Of a stretch of 64,000 bases of DNA, positions 30,648 to 41,061 are shown in pieces. The notes beneath the pieces are model-generated. The model was given only the letters and a program-made list of their open reading frames with translations, had not been told where the DNA came from and ran no database searches. Made by a program: the position numbers and the translations under genes. The DNA is from Spiroplasma helicoides. GTDB taxonomy: Bacteria > Bacillota_I > Bacilli_A > Mycoplasmatales > Mycoplasmataceae. Each line of letters begins with the position of its first letter. Positions within the stretch are counted from its first letter, which is position 1. Location: the NCBI RefSeq assembly GCF_001715535.1, contig NZ_CP017015.1, forward strand, positions 1,240,001 to 1,304,000, written 5' to 3'.

Positions 30648-32195
30648 TTAAAATGTTACAACTATGTCAAAATCACAACTGCCACTAATATTTTTAGAAG
30701 ATGGATTTGCAGTTATTGTTACAGAACCTTTTGGATTGATTGGTGTTGGTTTTGAATTAACTTGCATTATGTAGTCGCTATTTTCCTCAACTTTTATACC
30801 AAATAATTCACTTATTCTAGCATTAACTTTTTTGGCAAGCTCTGATTCAGAATAGCTTGTCATAGATAAAACTGTATTTTTTCCTTTTGTTATTGTTGAA
30901 AGATCACCCATAACAAAATTAACAAGGATAATTACATCTCCTGTAACAATTGGGCTTGAATTTATAGCACTCATCATTATTTGACCTTGTGAATCATTTG
31001 TTGCTTTTTTAAATATTTTCTCATCTTTACCTGATTGATCTGTTGAAGAAGCACCTTTGAATGAGTTATATCAAAAGTCTTTTTCATATTTTATATTTCA
31101 AGCTTCTGCAGCGTATACTTCATCTTTAACTAAATCTGGAAATGAATTTTGAATTAATGATATCGCAGATTTTTTAACTGCTTCTAATGTATTATTTTCT
31201 GGTGTTATAGTTTTTTCACTTACTACATCATTTAAATCCTTTTTCTCAAATACAGTAAATGTAACTGCTCCTTTGAATGTTTTGCTATCTTCTTTTGCAG
31301 TTAATTTAATAGATTTTACTTTTGTGTCATCTTTTTCATATTCAAATGTAAAATCAGCTTCTGGTGTAACTTTAAAACCAAGTTGAAGTGTTATTGAAGA
31401 GATGGCTGCTTGTTTTGCTGCTTCTTGTGATTTTTGTCAAATACCAACAGAAGTAATTGAATCACCCTGAGCTCCATAGATGCTTTGTAATTTTGCATTA
31501 TCTTCTTCTGCATAATTAATATTCAAATTCTGTAATGCAAGAAGTCTCTCTGCACTTTTTAGATCATTTAATTGTTGTTGACTCAAATCACCTCTTTGTG
31601 CTTCTGCTTTTTGTAAAATATATGCAGAAATTACTTGAGCAATGTGTGCAGTGTTAAAATTTTTTATATCTGCAGTTTCAAGATCTATATTTTCCAGATC
31701 TTTTTCAGTAAATTTTTGGCCCAACAAAGTAATTGCGTTATTATAACATACATTATTGATTCGTTTTTCAAGATAGTCTGCATTATCATTTGCAGGTACT
31801 TTATTATTACTTGCTTCATATTCTGTTGCATATCTAGTTTTCACAGAATTCATGTTTTCGGTAACAATTTTTGCATTATCTTGTATTGCTGGTAATGCAA
31901 AGGCTTGGGCAGCTTGACCCAAAACATCATTTGGTTTAATAGCTCAATCTCCTATAAGTTTATTTATATCTATTGCATTGTTTATAGCTTTGTTAGAATA
32001 GTCAACAGAACTTGCAGATAAATCAACAATTTTTCTTGAGTCAATTCAAGGAACAATCTTTGTTCTAGATAATTTACTTATATCTACTCTTGTGTCACTT
32101 TTTTTAGCTGTATCATCTAAAATACATGCTGTTGTTGCTGCACTTGTAGTTACTATTAAACTAGTTGCTGATAAAAAACTTAATAGTTTTTTCAT
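30648..32195 (-). CDS. Surface lipoprotein, paralogue A
   Basis: 515 residues. Signal peptide MKKLLSFLSATSLIVTTSAA with the lipobox TTAC places the lipid-modified Cys at residue 24. The mature protein is Ser/Asn/Lys-rich with a long helical middle. It shares blocks with the next upstream gene: TRVDISKLSR near the start, ATEYEAS, FTVFEKKDL and ITGxVxxxVxFVxGDLS near the end. TGA Trp codons join the segments. AGGGG is upstream of the ATG, and a TATAAT lies 37 bases before it. These proteins are typical variable mollicute lipoproteins displayed on the outer face; no enzymatic motif is visible. Confidence 0.8.
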
Positions 32196-32231
32196 ATGAT
32201 TTCACCCCTAAAAATTTAAATACTTTTTATG

Positions 32232-32237
32232 ATTATA
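32232..32237 (-). promoter_or_regulatory. -10 box for lipoprotein A
   Basis: Minus-strand TATAAT 37 bases upstream of the ATG at 32195; no clear -35. Confidence 0.4.
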
Positions 32238-32266
32238 CTACATTTATGTGTTACATCCTAAGGAAT

Positions 32267-33745
32267 CTAGTGAATGATAAATGTAACTTTACCCTCATTA
32301 AAATTAAGACTATTTTTATTTATTGATAAAGTTATGCTTCCTAATTGTCCTTCTTGTTTAGGGTTATAGTCACTAAAAACAAGATCTTCTTCCAAAGAAG
32401 CGCTAATTCCATATTTATTATATAATAAATCAATTATGCTTTGCTGAATGGATTTTATGTCAGAAGAATCAGTGAACAGATCTAATTCCTCGGTTGATAA
32501 TTTTGATAAGTCACCTTTGACAAACTTAACATTATAAGTAACTCTTCCAGTAACTAAAGAACTAGAGCTGATTGCATCAATTGTAATGCTACCGTCTTTA
32601 GAATTGGTTGGTTTTTCATAGTATAAATAATCACCGGCGTGGTCGTTAAATCATAAGTCTCTTTTTTCTTTTAATACTCAATTATTTCAATCATACTTAC
32701 TTTCGTTAATTACTGGTTGTATGGTATTCTTTATATCTTCAATTACACTTTGCTTAACATCTTCTAGTTTTATAGAATCGGCTTTAATTGATGGACTTTG
32801 AAAATAGTTTGAAATATCTATTTTCTCAAATACATTAAATACATTTGAACCTTTTACGAGTTTACTATCACTATTTGCTTTTACGCTCACAGATTTAATC
32901 CTATTGTTAGAATCATAGTTAAAACTTTCAATTTCCAAATCATACTTTATATCACTATCTGTGGTTGTTTCATCATTATTATCTTCTTTGGCACTAAGGT
33001 TGACACCTTTTTGTAACCTAATTGATGATAATACTGCATCAACAACTCCATCTTTGCTTTCTTCTCACTTTGTAGCTGACTTTATAAAATCTTTTCTTCG
33101 ATATGAGTTATCAACATTATTTCACTTATCAGCAGCAAATCCAAGATAAAATTTTGAAACATCAATAGATTGCTGTGCCTCAACCACTTTTTTCAAATTG
33201 TCATTATCTGTTGCTAATGATTTTGCCTTAGTACAAAGATTTTGAGCTTGAAGTACTGTTAATGCAGCAGACGCACTTGCATCACTTGCGTTGTAATATG
33301 CTCTATTTGTTATTCTTGTTTCTAAATTTATCACAGATTCTTGATTTAAACTTGCTTCATACTCGGTTGCATATCATTTAGAGACATTTATTTGATCTTC
33401 TTCGGTTTCATTGATTGTTGTCAAAGCAAGACTTATTGACATAATCATTAGTTGATCTTCATCATCTATACCATTTCGTTCCAATATTTTCATGATTACT
33501 TGTAAAGCATCAAAACACTTTTTGATAGCCCTTTGTGAATATGAAACAATAGAGTCTGTTTCTGATGCTATTTTTTTAGGATCTGCCCAAGGTAAAATAT
33601 ATAACTGGCTACCATGCAATGAACTAAGGTCTACTCTGGTGTCAGTACTATTTTTGGGTATTATTTGAGATAAACATCCAATTGATGGTGCTGTGCTTGC
33701 TGTTACGATACCAAAACTCATCAAAAATTTTAATAACTTTTTCAC
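32267..33745 (-). CDS. Surface lipoprotein, paralogue B
   Basis: 492 residues, related over its whole length to the gene at 30648 and placed head to tail with it: TRVDLSSLHGSQLYILPWAD, WYATEYEASLN and VTGRVTYNVKFVKGDLSKLS match blocks of that protein. The signal peptide has a SIGC lipobox. The start GTG at 33745 is chosen: GGGGG lies seven bases before it, while an ATG at 33751 is only one base from that site; GTG also gives the KKLLKF start shared with the other lipoproteins. There is a hairpin in the leader. Function unknown; its own -10 box lies about 50 bp upstream. Confidence 0.8.
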
Positions 33746-33762
33746 AAACATACCCCCAACTA

Positions 33763-33786
33763 GAACTTAATAAAACTTTTAAGTTC
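33763..33786. promoter_or_regulatory. Inverted repeat in the leader of lipoprotein B
   Basis: GAACTTAA and TTAAGTTC with an 8-base loop, between a TATAAT-like box at 33793-33798 and the ribosome binding site. It could be an operator or RNA hairpin. Confidence 0.4.
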
Positions 33787-33792
33787 CTTAAT

Positions 33793-33798
33793 ATTATA
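33793..33798 (-). promoter_or_regulatory. -10 box for lipoprotein B
   Basis: Minus-strand TATAAT 48 bases upstream of the GTG start; it lies between the upstream terminator and the leader inverted repeat. Confidence 0.45.
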
Positions 33799-33810
33799 TA
33801 AGCAAAATTA

Positions 33811-33848
33811 AAAAATAAGTTTGTTAAATATAACAAACTTATTTTTTT
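33811..33848 (-). terminator. Terminator at the stop codon of the membrane protein gene
   Basis: AAATAAGTTTGTTA and TAACAAACTTATTT form a 14-bp stem with a 4-base loop and a T run; the TAA stop (33839-33841) of the gene is in the stem. Confidence 0.85.
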
Positions 33849-34663
33849 AATCTAAGAACTTTTGTTTTTCATCAAGTTATAATTTTTTCACTATGTTTAT
33901 TTTTAAAATTATGCACTGCGTTATTTACTCATATTAAGAATATGTGTTGTAAATATATTCATAATGCAAAAACAACTATTAGTAAAATAATATAACCAGC
34001 AACCGAATTACCTACAAACAGTTTGCTTTTTTCAAACATTGTAAAAGGATATGGCCAAGTAGCTTGTTCATGATATCATCTATCACCATTAATAGTTGAA
34101 TGACTAAGGTCTTTCATATAAATTAATCCTCTAAAGTAAACATAGAATAGATAGCAGAATGGATATAAACCTGCAATATAAATATCTTTTTCTTTTCAGA
34201 ACTTTGTATAACTCAATTTTGTTGTTCCAGATGTTATTAAGTACATTATAAATATATATAGTGGACAAACAAAGTGTGTTGCTATTGTACAAGCAATCTG
34301 GTTTTTAGTATAAAGATTTAATTTCATCTCTCCTTCAACAAAAGAGTAAATAATACCAATTCAAAAAATTATAAAAACGATCAAGTTTCAATTTAATAAT
34401 GATCTTGTAAATCCCTCAGAAGTAATACCCCTACCTCTTCTATCATAATTAATTACCAAAAATACTAACCAAACTATTGACATTATATTTACCTGAACTG
34501 ATAAAAAACTCATAATAATATCATAGTTTATCACTCAAGAATATGCATCATATCACTGTTCAACAAAGCAACATTCATATAAACCAAAAATCAACATACC
34601 ACCAAAAAAGGCAGCTAAAATTAAATAACTATATCAAATTTTACTTTTATAAAATGGTTTCAT
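33839..34663 (-). CDS. Hypothetical multi-pass membrane protein
   Basis: 274 residues with about six membrane segments and aromatic loops; 11 of its Trp codons are TGA. A conserved-looking block FCYLFYVYFRGLIYMKDLSH lies in the second half, and the C-terminus is basic (WWKTKVLRLKK). The size and topology recall the 1675-2604 membrane protein, but I see no clear shared motif. AGGGG overlaps the stop codon of the lipoprotein gene just upstream, so the two are translationally linked, which suggests the lipoprotein and the membrane protein act together. Family not recognised. Confidence 0.7.
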
Positions 34664-34675
34664 ACAATTACCCCT

Positions 34676-35551
34676 CTAATAATTAATATCTTCTATATTT
34701 ATATTATTTACCATATCAACAACTGATGGAGTAAAATCCAAAAATGATGATGGCATGTAGTTTTTGTCACTATTGTAAATTATATTTGATAAATCGATCA
34801 AAGTGCTACTATTTACAAACCCTTGGTAAATAACACCATAATTTTTTGTTTGAGTAGCAGAAGAATTTGCAATTGGCGTTATAGCATCTGGAACATTTCC
34901 GTCACTTGTTCTTCAAAATGAATAGGGATTAGAATTTTTAGTATCAACTTCTAATGAATTATCTTGTAATGCAATTTTTTTGTTTACATTTATTCTTGCA
35001 TAAAATGGTGTCTCACCTTGTTGACTTCCGGTTTTGTCTGAGTTTAAAAACGTCACAGATAAAGATCATTCATCATCGCTTATTCATCCTGCTGCATTTT
35101 TTGCAATTGGTTGCTTTGGTGATTTTGCATCTACTAAATCTGTATAATTTCATTTAGCAGCCTGCCACTTTACTTTATTGTTTATTCAAGATAATGCTGG
35201 TATTTTAGCCGCCACCTCATTTAGTAAAATATTTGCCATAACATATTGCGTTAGTGAAGCATCCAAAACTTTTGTTAACTCTTCTTCACCAGTAAACGTA
35301 TATCCCATTGTATTTGCATAAAGATTAATGATAAGTTTTTTTCATTCAGCCAAATTATCTTCGTCTAGTTTACTCATTAGTTTAACATCATATTTTTCAA
35401 AAAGAGAGGTTGTTAAGGAAGTTATAGATAATATTTTTTGTTCATTAGTATAACTTGAAGAAAATCCCAAACTTCCATTACATGAAGTAGTCATTGAAAC
35501 CATATTTGCAACAATAGAAAAAGATAGTAAAAATTTAACTAGTTTTTTCAT
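34676..35551 (-). CDS. Lipoprotein upstream of a membrane protein
   Basis: 291 residues. Signal peptide MKKLVKFLLSFSIVANMVSM with TTSC as the lipobox. The mature part is polar, Asn/Ser/Lys-rich, with WISDDEWSLSVTFLNSDK and YSFWRTSDGNVPDAITPI as the most structured-looking parts. It does not match the two paralogous lipoproteins beyond the signal peptide. The ATG at 35551 has AAGGG nine bases upstream. It runs into the membrane protein gene with a 12-bp gap that contains the latter's ribosome binding site, so the pair forms a two-gene operon. No function can be assigned. Confidence 0.75.
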
Positions 35552-35630
35552 ACAACCCAACCCTTTTTAAATCATTAAAGATATTATATACTTCTAAAAA
35601 ATAATTTACCACTTTTACAATAAATGTTTA

Positions 35631-37526
35631 TTATCTTTTAAGTTTGAATACTAGTGAATTTAATAAAACCAAAATTGAAGAACAAAACATTGCAAACATA
35701 CCAATCATTGGATTGGTGATATTAAAAATGGCTAATGGTATCAAAATAATATTATAAATAAATGCTCAAAATAAGTTTGATAATATAATTTTTTTAGTAT
35801 ATTTTGCATACTTGATAGAATCAACTATTAAAGATATATTAGGGTTTAATAAACTTATATCAGATTCCAAGTCTAAGTAGGTTTTATTCGTCACTATTGA
35901 AATTGATAAATTAGCTTTTTGCATAGCTAATATATCATTCATTCCATCTCCTACAAATAAAACTTTTTTGTTTTGTTTTTGATAGTTTTCTATTAATTCT
36001 AGTTTTTGCTTAATTGTTTTTTCAGAATGTACTACATCAATGTCAAGTTTTTTGGCAACGTAATTTGCACTGTTGTTGTTATCACCAGTTATCATAACTA
36101 CTTCATAATGTTGCTTTTTTAAAATGCTAATAGCTCTTTTAGCTTCTTCTCTTACAACATCATCAAATTCTATAAGAGCAACTATTTGATTTTCTTCTAA
36201 CAATAAAGTGGCTGTTTTGTAAATTTTATTTTTATCAAAAACTATTTTTGACTTAACTTGATCTTGATAATTTGAAATAGGCATTAGACTGTAATTAAGT
36301 TTATTAATAGAAAAACTTGTATCACTCTTTTTAACAAACGAATCTGATTGATTGTAAAGCACTTTTTTATTTCTTAAGTAGTTTAGAAAACCTGTTGCTA
36401 GTGGATGACTAACTGTTGATTCAAATTGACCAAGTATATCTAAATACTTTTTATCTCCTATAAAATTTTTTACGCTAACTTCTCCTTTTGTTAGAGTTCC
36501 GGTTTTATCGAATGCAATAACATTAACTTTTGAAGTTTTACCAAAGGCATCGGGCTTATTAAATATAACTCCTTTTTTAGCAGCTTTGGTAGAACCAATC
36601 ATTACAGCAAAAGGTATTGCAATACCAATTGAACATGGACAAGCAGAAACCAATACAGTTATCATAACTTTTATAGATTCATAAATATTTGCTTGATTTA
36701 ATCAAAAATAACTAATGAAAAAAGAAGCAATAGAGATAATAATTACTAGTGGAGTAAATATTTGAGCTATTTTATCTACAATATTTTGAAGTCCTGACTT
36801 TTCTGATTGGATTGTTGCAACTTTGTTAACAACTTTATTTAAAAAAGAGTCGTAAAATTTACTTGTTGTAGATAATAAAATCTCATTACCTTTATTTATC
36901 ATTCCCGCAAATAGATGATCATTTTCATAAAATCTTTTTGTTGTGTTTTCCCCATCTATTATTTGAGTATTTATTTGGGCAATCGGGGTTATTAAACGAG
37001 CATCAAGTGGTATGACTTGATTAGTTAAAACTTTTATTGTGGTGTCTTTTTCAACACTATAAATTTCTTTTTCAACAAAATTATCATCAGTTTTAATCAT
37101 AACTTTTTTTGGTTGTAGTGTTGTGAGGCTTTTCAAATCTGAAGATATAACTTTTCTCAACATATCATTGATTGTGTCTCCTGTTAAAACAAAAAGAATT
37201 ACAAAGATACAAACTTCAATTAGTTCTGGAAACTGATTTACAATCAATTGATATATTGAAAACAAAAATGCAGACTGAGTTGATATAAAAATCAAAAGAT
37301 TCATACCTATTCTTTTTCATTTAAAAACTTCATAATAAGTGTTTTTGATATATTTTTTTCCAATTATGTAGGTTGCAATTAGCCCGAAAATAAATAAAAA
37401 ATATTTATTATAAAAAATATCTACATATATACTTTTAGAAAAATGATTTATTATCATTGCTATTGCTACCAATAAACTTAATATTCAAAACACAATTAAA
37501 TTAATTTTTTTTAAAAGTTTAGTCAT
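35631..37526 (-). CDS. copA: Copper-exporting P1B-type ATPase, without N-terminal HMA domain
   Basis: 631 residues. Landmarks: the metal-binding membrane motif CPCS in VLVSACPCSIGIAIP, the phosphorylation site DKTGTLTKG, the class-specific SHPLA, MITGDN, and GDGMNDILAM. The N-terminus goes straight into membrane helices, so the usual soluble HMA domain is missing; its role may be taken by the separate CopZ encoded just upstream. The start ATG overlaps the copZ stop (ATGACTAA), so translation is coupled. CPC with Ser in place of Ala still fits Cu(I) transport, though Ag or Zn cannot be excluded. The cysteine-rich regulator at the operon head supports copper. Confidence 0.9.
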
Positions 37527-37737
37527 TTATCAAATTGCCTTTGAACCCACTTTTTTTTAGTTTGGTTAAAATTTCATCAATCTGTTGGTTACTTTCATCA
37601 TAACTGAAGTGAACTTCTTTAAGTGGAATAAGTATTTTAGAATCTTTCACATCTATTTTTTCCAGTACCTTAGATATTGATGCAGCACAATTTGGACATT
37701 CTAAATTGTCAATATATACTTTTGCATTTTTAATCAT
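37519..37737 (-). CDS. copZ: Copper chaperone (HMA domain)
   Basis: 72 residues, a single heavy-metal-associated domain. The metal loop is LECPNCAAS (CxxC) near residue 15. The rest matches the beta-alpha-beta-beta-alpha-beta fold with VLEKIDVKD and VHFSYDESNQQIDEIL. It carries Cu(I) to CopA and may serve as CopA's missing N-terminal domain. AGGAG precedes the ATG. It lies 14 bp after the putative regulator and overlaps copA by eight bases. Confidence 0.88.
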   Translation of the reverse strand: MIKNAKVYIDNLECPNCAASISKVLEKIDVKDSKILIPLKEVHFSYDESNQQIDEILTKLKKSGFKGNLIND

Positions 37738-37751
37738 TTGATTTTCTCCTA

Positions 37752-38123
37752 CTATAAAAACGTTTCTTCAATATTTTCAATACCTTTAAATTTTTTCAAT
37801 AATCTATAAGCTGATTTATAATTTATGTTTAATTCACTAGAAAGAAATTGTGCAGTTATTTTTTTATTATCACAATAACGTGCTAAAGCTTCAAAACAAA
37901 TTTTTAAAGATAACTTACAATTTTCAAATATTGTGTCTTTTCTTGGATAAATAAATTTTTGACAACAACAAACAAAGCAGCTTCTCTCTAAGTAACATTT
38001 CATCTTATCTAAGTTGCATCCACAATTACAAAAAGTAAGTTTATTTTTTTGTTTTCAATTTATTAAAAAGATCATACAATCTTTTTCCTCTTTAAAATTT
38101 TTTTTGAAGTATTCAAAATTCAT
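37752..38123 (-). CDS. Cysteine-rich zinc-ribbon/HTH protein, putative copper regulator
   Basis: 123 residues with 12 cysteines, including CNCGC (32-36), C43, C49 and CCC (52-54). Residues 58-112 (YPRKDTIFENCKLSLKICF and ITAQFLSSELNINYKSAYRL) match the pattern of the DNA-binding region that precedes the catalytic domain in IS1595-type transposases: zinc ribbon, then Thr-Ile-Phe-x-Asn-x-Lys-Leu-Ser-Leu, then a helix-turn-helix. The DDE domain is absent. It heads the copZ-copA operon, so I infer a metal-sensing repressor or activator co-opted from a transposase. There is a TATAAT at 38146-38151 and no good ribosome binding site, so it may have a very short leader. Confidence 0.65.
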
Positions 38124-38145
38124 AATAAACCATTCTAGTATTAAC

Positions 38146-38151
38146 ATTATA
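38146..38151 (-). promoter_or_regulatory. -10 box of the copper operon
   Basis: Minus-strand TATAAT about 23 bases upstream of the regulator ATG at 38123; the leader would be about 15 nt and lacks a Shine-Dalgarno sequence. Confidence 0.45.
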
Positions 38152-38180
38152 TCACTTATTGTGTCTTATGGATAAAATAA

Positions 38181-38203
38181 AAAAATAGGTCAAACCTATT
38201 TTT
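38181..38203 (-). terminator. Terminator after the small HTH gene
   Basis: AAAAATAGGT and ACCTATTTTT arms with a three-base loop and a T run. The stop codon TAG at 38196-38198 lies in the stem. Confidence 0.8.
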
Positions 38204-38369
38204 CGTATTTTGTCTTAAGTGCTTCTTTTCCGCCCTGCTCATATTTCTTAACCCAGTTTCTTAAAGATACTACACTAATGTTTCTGGTTGGTGCAAAGTG
38301 TGAAGCTGATACCCCTGAATTTTTAAAGTCATTAATAATTTTAACTTTTTCTTCAGCAGTTAAATGCAT
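38196..38369 (-). CDS. Small helix-turn-helix protein (transposase OrfA-like)
   Basis: 57 residues: MHLTAEEKVKIINDFKNSG, then HFAPTRNISVVSLRNWVKKY and EALKTKYEK. This matches the HTH_Tnp pattern (helix, a conserved Ser-Leu-Arg-Asn-Trp recognition helix) of IS3-type OrfA proteins, but no transposase ORF or terminal inverted repeat follows. Its single Trp is TGG, unlike most here. AAGGG lies just upstream, and the start is 16 bp after fba, so it is in the fba transcript. It may be a co-opted regulator or a remnant of an insertion sequence. Confidence 0.6.
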   Translation of the reverse strand: MHLTAEEKVKIINDFKNSGVSASHFAPTRNISVVSLRNWVKKYEQGGKEALKTKYEK

Positions 38370-38385
38370 TTATAAGATACCCTTA

Positions 38386-39279
38386 TTAGTTTGCTTTCCC
38401 ATAGCACCCAAATAATTTTGTTAATTCTACAAAAGTATCTTTAATTGCTTTTGCTCCAGGTGCCAACAATTTACGTGGGTCAAAACCTTTAGCTACATCG
38501 TCAAGATCTTTTTTCTCTTCAATATATTTTCTTGTTGCATCTCTAAATGATAATTGAAGTTCAGTATTAACATTAATTTTTGAAATTCCAAGACTTATAG
38601 CCTTTTTAATTTGATCTTGTGGAATACCAGAACCTCCATGTAATACCATTGGCATGTTACATGCAGCTTGTAATTCTTTTAATGTGTCAAATGATAAAGA
38701 TTCTCATCATTCAGGATATTTACCGTGAATGTTTCCAATTCCAGCAGCTAACATAGAAATACCTGTTTTTGACATTTCAGCTGCTTGTTTAGGATCTCCT
38801 AATTCACCTGATCCAATAACTCCATCTTCTTCTCCACCAATTGAACCAATTTCTGCTTCAACTGACACTTCGTGATCGTTTGCAAATTTCATTAATTCAT
38901 TTACTGATTCTAAGTTTACTTTGTAATCTAAGTGTGAACCATCAAACATAACTGATGAGTAACCTGCTTCAATACATTTTTTAGCCATATCAAGTGATTG
39001 ACCATGATCTAAGTGTAAAGCCACTGGTACAGTAATATTTAAATCCTCTAATAATCCATTTACCATACCTACTATTACTTTTAAACCTCCCATATATTTT
39101 ATTGCACCTTCTGAAGTTGCAATAATAATTGGTGTTTTGCTTTCTTGAGCTGCCTCTAGTAAAGCTTTTGTTCATTCTAAGTTATTAATGTTAAAATGAC
39201 CAATTGCATATTTACCAGCATGAGCGTCACTCACCATTTTTTTAGCATTAACTAATTTTGCGTGATATTTTCTTGACAT
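38386..39279 (-). CDS. fba: Class II fructose-bisphosphate aldolase
   Basis: Zn-dependent glycolytic enzyme that splits fructose-1,6-bisphosphate into DHAP and G3P. 297 residues, family length. Visible: HLDHGQS (zinc ligand and catalytic Asp), EAEIGSIGGEEDG, IGNIHGKYPE and LHGGSGIP with ligand His residues, and INVNTELQL. The start at 39279 has GGGAGGAAAT upstream. Its -10 box TATAAT lies at 39301-39306. It is next to pyrG and rpoE, a neighbourhood also found in Bacillus. Confidence 0.97.
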
Positions 39280-39300
39280 AAGAATTTCCTCCCAATATTT

Positions 39301-39306
39301 ATTATA
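39301..39306 (-). promoter_or_regulatory. -10 box of fba
   Basis: Minus-strand TATAAT 22 bases upstream of the fba ATG; the spacing leaves room for the GGGAGG site. Confidence 0.5.
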
Positions 39307-39340
39307 CAACTTAAAGCAAAATAAAACATAATAATGTAAA

Positions 39341-39368
39341 AAAGAGAAATTTATAAAGAGAAATTTAT
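39341..39368. repeat. Perfect 14-bp tandem duplication upstream of fba
   Basis: AAAGAGAAATTTAT occurs twice in a row in the leader region between the pyrG terminator and the fba promoter. It may be a regulatory site or slippage product. Confidence 0.5.
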
Positions 39369-39378
39369 TTTTATATAA

Positions 39379-39406
39379 AAATAACATATCTAAAGATATG
39401 TTATTT
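39379..39406 (-). terminator. Terminator at the pyrG stop codon
   Basis: AAATAACATATC and GATATGTTATTT arms with a four-base loop. The pyrG TAA (39401-39403) lies inside the stem. Confidence 0.8.
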
Positions 39407-40999
39407 ATAATTATCACTTATGGCTTGCACAAATCCTTTAAAGAGCGGATTTGGTTTATTTGGTCTAGATGTGAATTCTGGGTGGTATTGACAAGCAATA
39501 AAGAATTTATGAGTTGGTATTTCGATTATTTCAACTAAGTTTTCTTCTTTATAAATACCTGAAAACACTAATCCTTTTTCTTCTAGTAATTCTCTATAAC
39601 TATTATTAAATTCATATCTATGTCTATGTCTTTCAACAGCTGTTTTGCTACCATACAATTGACTTGCTAATGTATTAGGTACAAGGTTAGTTGTGTATTT
39701 ACCCAATCTCAAAGTACCACCAATATTTTCCCCATCTTTGCCTTCTAAAATGTCGATTATTTTATTTTTAGATTCTTTATTAATTTCTGATGAAATAGCA
39801 TCTTCAATACCAGCAACATTTCTCGCAAATTCTACACAAGCGACTTGCATACCAAGACATATTCCTAAGTAAGGTATATTATTTTCTCTAGCAAATTGGG
39901 CGGCAAGTATTTTACCTTCCACACCTTCTTCACCAAATCCTCCAGGCACCAATATTCCCTTAGCATCTTGAAGTTGTTCTTTAACATTGTCTTTATTTAA
40001 ATATCTAGAATTTACTCAAACAAATTTAACTTTCTTTTTAATATCATATCCCGCAATTTTTAAAGATTCCATAACAGATAAGTAGGCGTCACTTAATTCT
40101 ACATACTTTCCTACAATATGAATTTCCATTTCTGTACTTGATTCCATTATATTTAAGTTAAATTTTTCTCAACCACTCATATTTAAATTTTTTAATTCTA
40201 ATTGCAATTGATTAGCAACAATGTTGTGCAGGTTTGTTTGCTTTAATATTAAAGGAATTTTATAAATTGAATCACTGTCAGGACAAACAATAACATTTTG
40301 AGTTGTTATATTACAAAATAAAGATATTTTATTTTTAAGCCTTTCATCAATCTGACCCTCGGTACGTGCAACAATTACATCTGGTTGAATACCTAAACTT
40401 AACATTTCTTTTACTGAGTGTTGAATTGGTTTGGTTTTGTATTCTCCTGAAACTCTCAAAAATGGTAGTAGTGCTACATGTATAAACATCACATTGTTAT
40501 AACCTTTTTCCATTCTTACTTGTCTAATGGCTTCTAAAAAAGGTTGTGATTCAATATCACCAACAGTTCCACCTATCTCACTAATTATAATGTCTGCTTT
40601 GCTAATATTCTCTGCTTGATATATTTTTTCTTTTATTAAATCTGTTATATGTGGGATAACTTGTACTGTTTTACCAAAATACTTTCCGTGTCTTTCTTTT
40701 CTTAAAGCTTCTGAATAGATTTTCCCCGCACTTCATGAAGACACTTTAAATAAATTTTCATCAATAAATCTTTCGTAGTGGCCTAAATCTAAGTCGGTTT
40801 CTCCACCATCCTCAGTTACAAACACTTCACCATGTTCGATTGGGTTCATAGTACCTGGGTCTATGTTTAAATAAGGATCAAACTTTTGCATAAAAACTTT
40901 TAAGCCAGAGTTTTTTAATAATACACCTAGCGAACTACCGGTTATACCTTTACCAAGACCAGAAACAACTCCACCAGTTATAAAAATATACTTTGCCAT
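39401..40999 (-). CDS. pyrG: CTP synthase
   Basis: Converts UTP to CTP using ATP and Gln. 532 residues, family length. N-terminal amidoligase: [19 protein letters not shown] and [20 protein letters not shown], plus [12 protein letters not shown]-terminal glutamine amidotransferase: [18 protein letters not shown] with the nucleophilic Cys, and [11 protein letters not shown] with the His/Glu pair. Trp codons are TGA. It follows rpoE across a terminator, so expression could be partly independent. Its own terminator overlaps the stop codon. Confidence 0.98.
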
Positions 41000-41029
41000 T
41001 TTAACTTCCTCCTTTTTACAAAAATAAAA

Positions 41030-41051
41030 AAGTAGTCACAAAAAACTACTT
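41030..41051 (-). terminator. Terminator between rpoE and pyrG
   Basis: AAGTAGT and ACTACTT arms with an eight-base loop and a T run on the minus strand, 11 bases past the rpoE stop. Confidence 0.75.
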
Positions 41052-41061
41052 ATTAAAACTC

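Noticed and set aside
37752-38369. A complete insertion sequence in the copper-fba region
   Set aside because: Only DNA-binding fragments are present; no DDE catalytic domain and no terminal inverted repeats were found.
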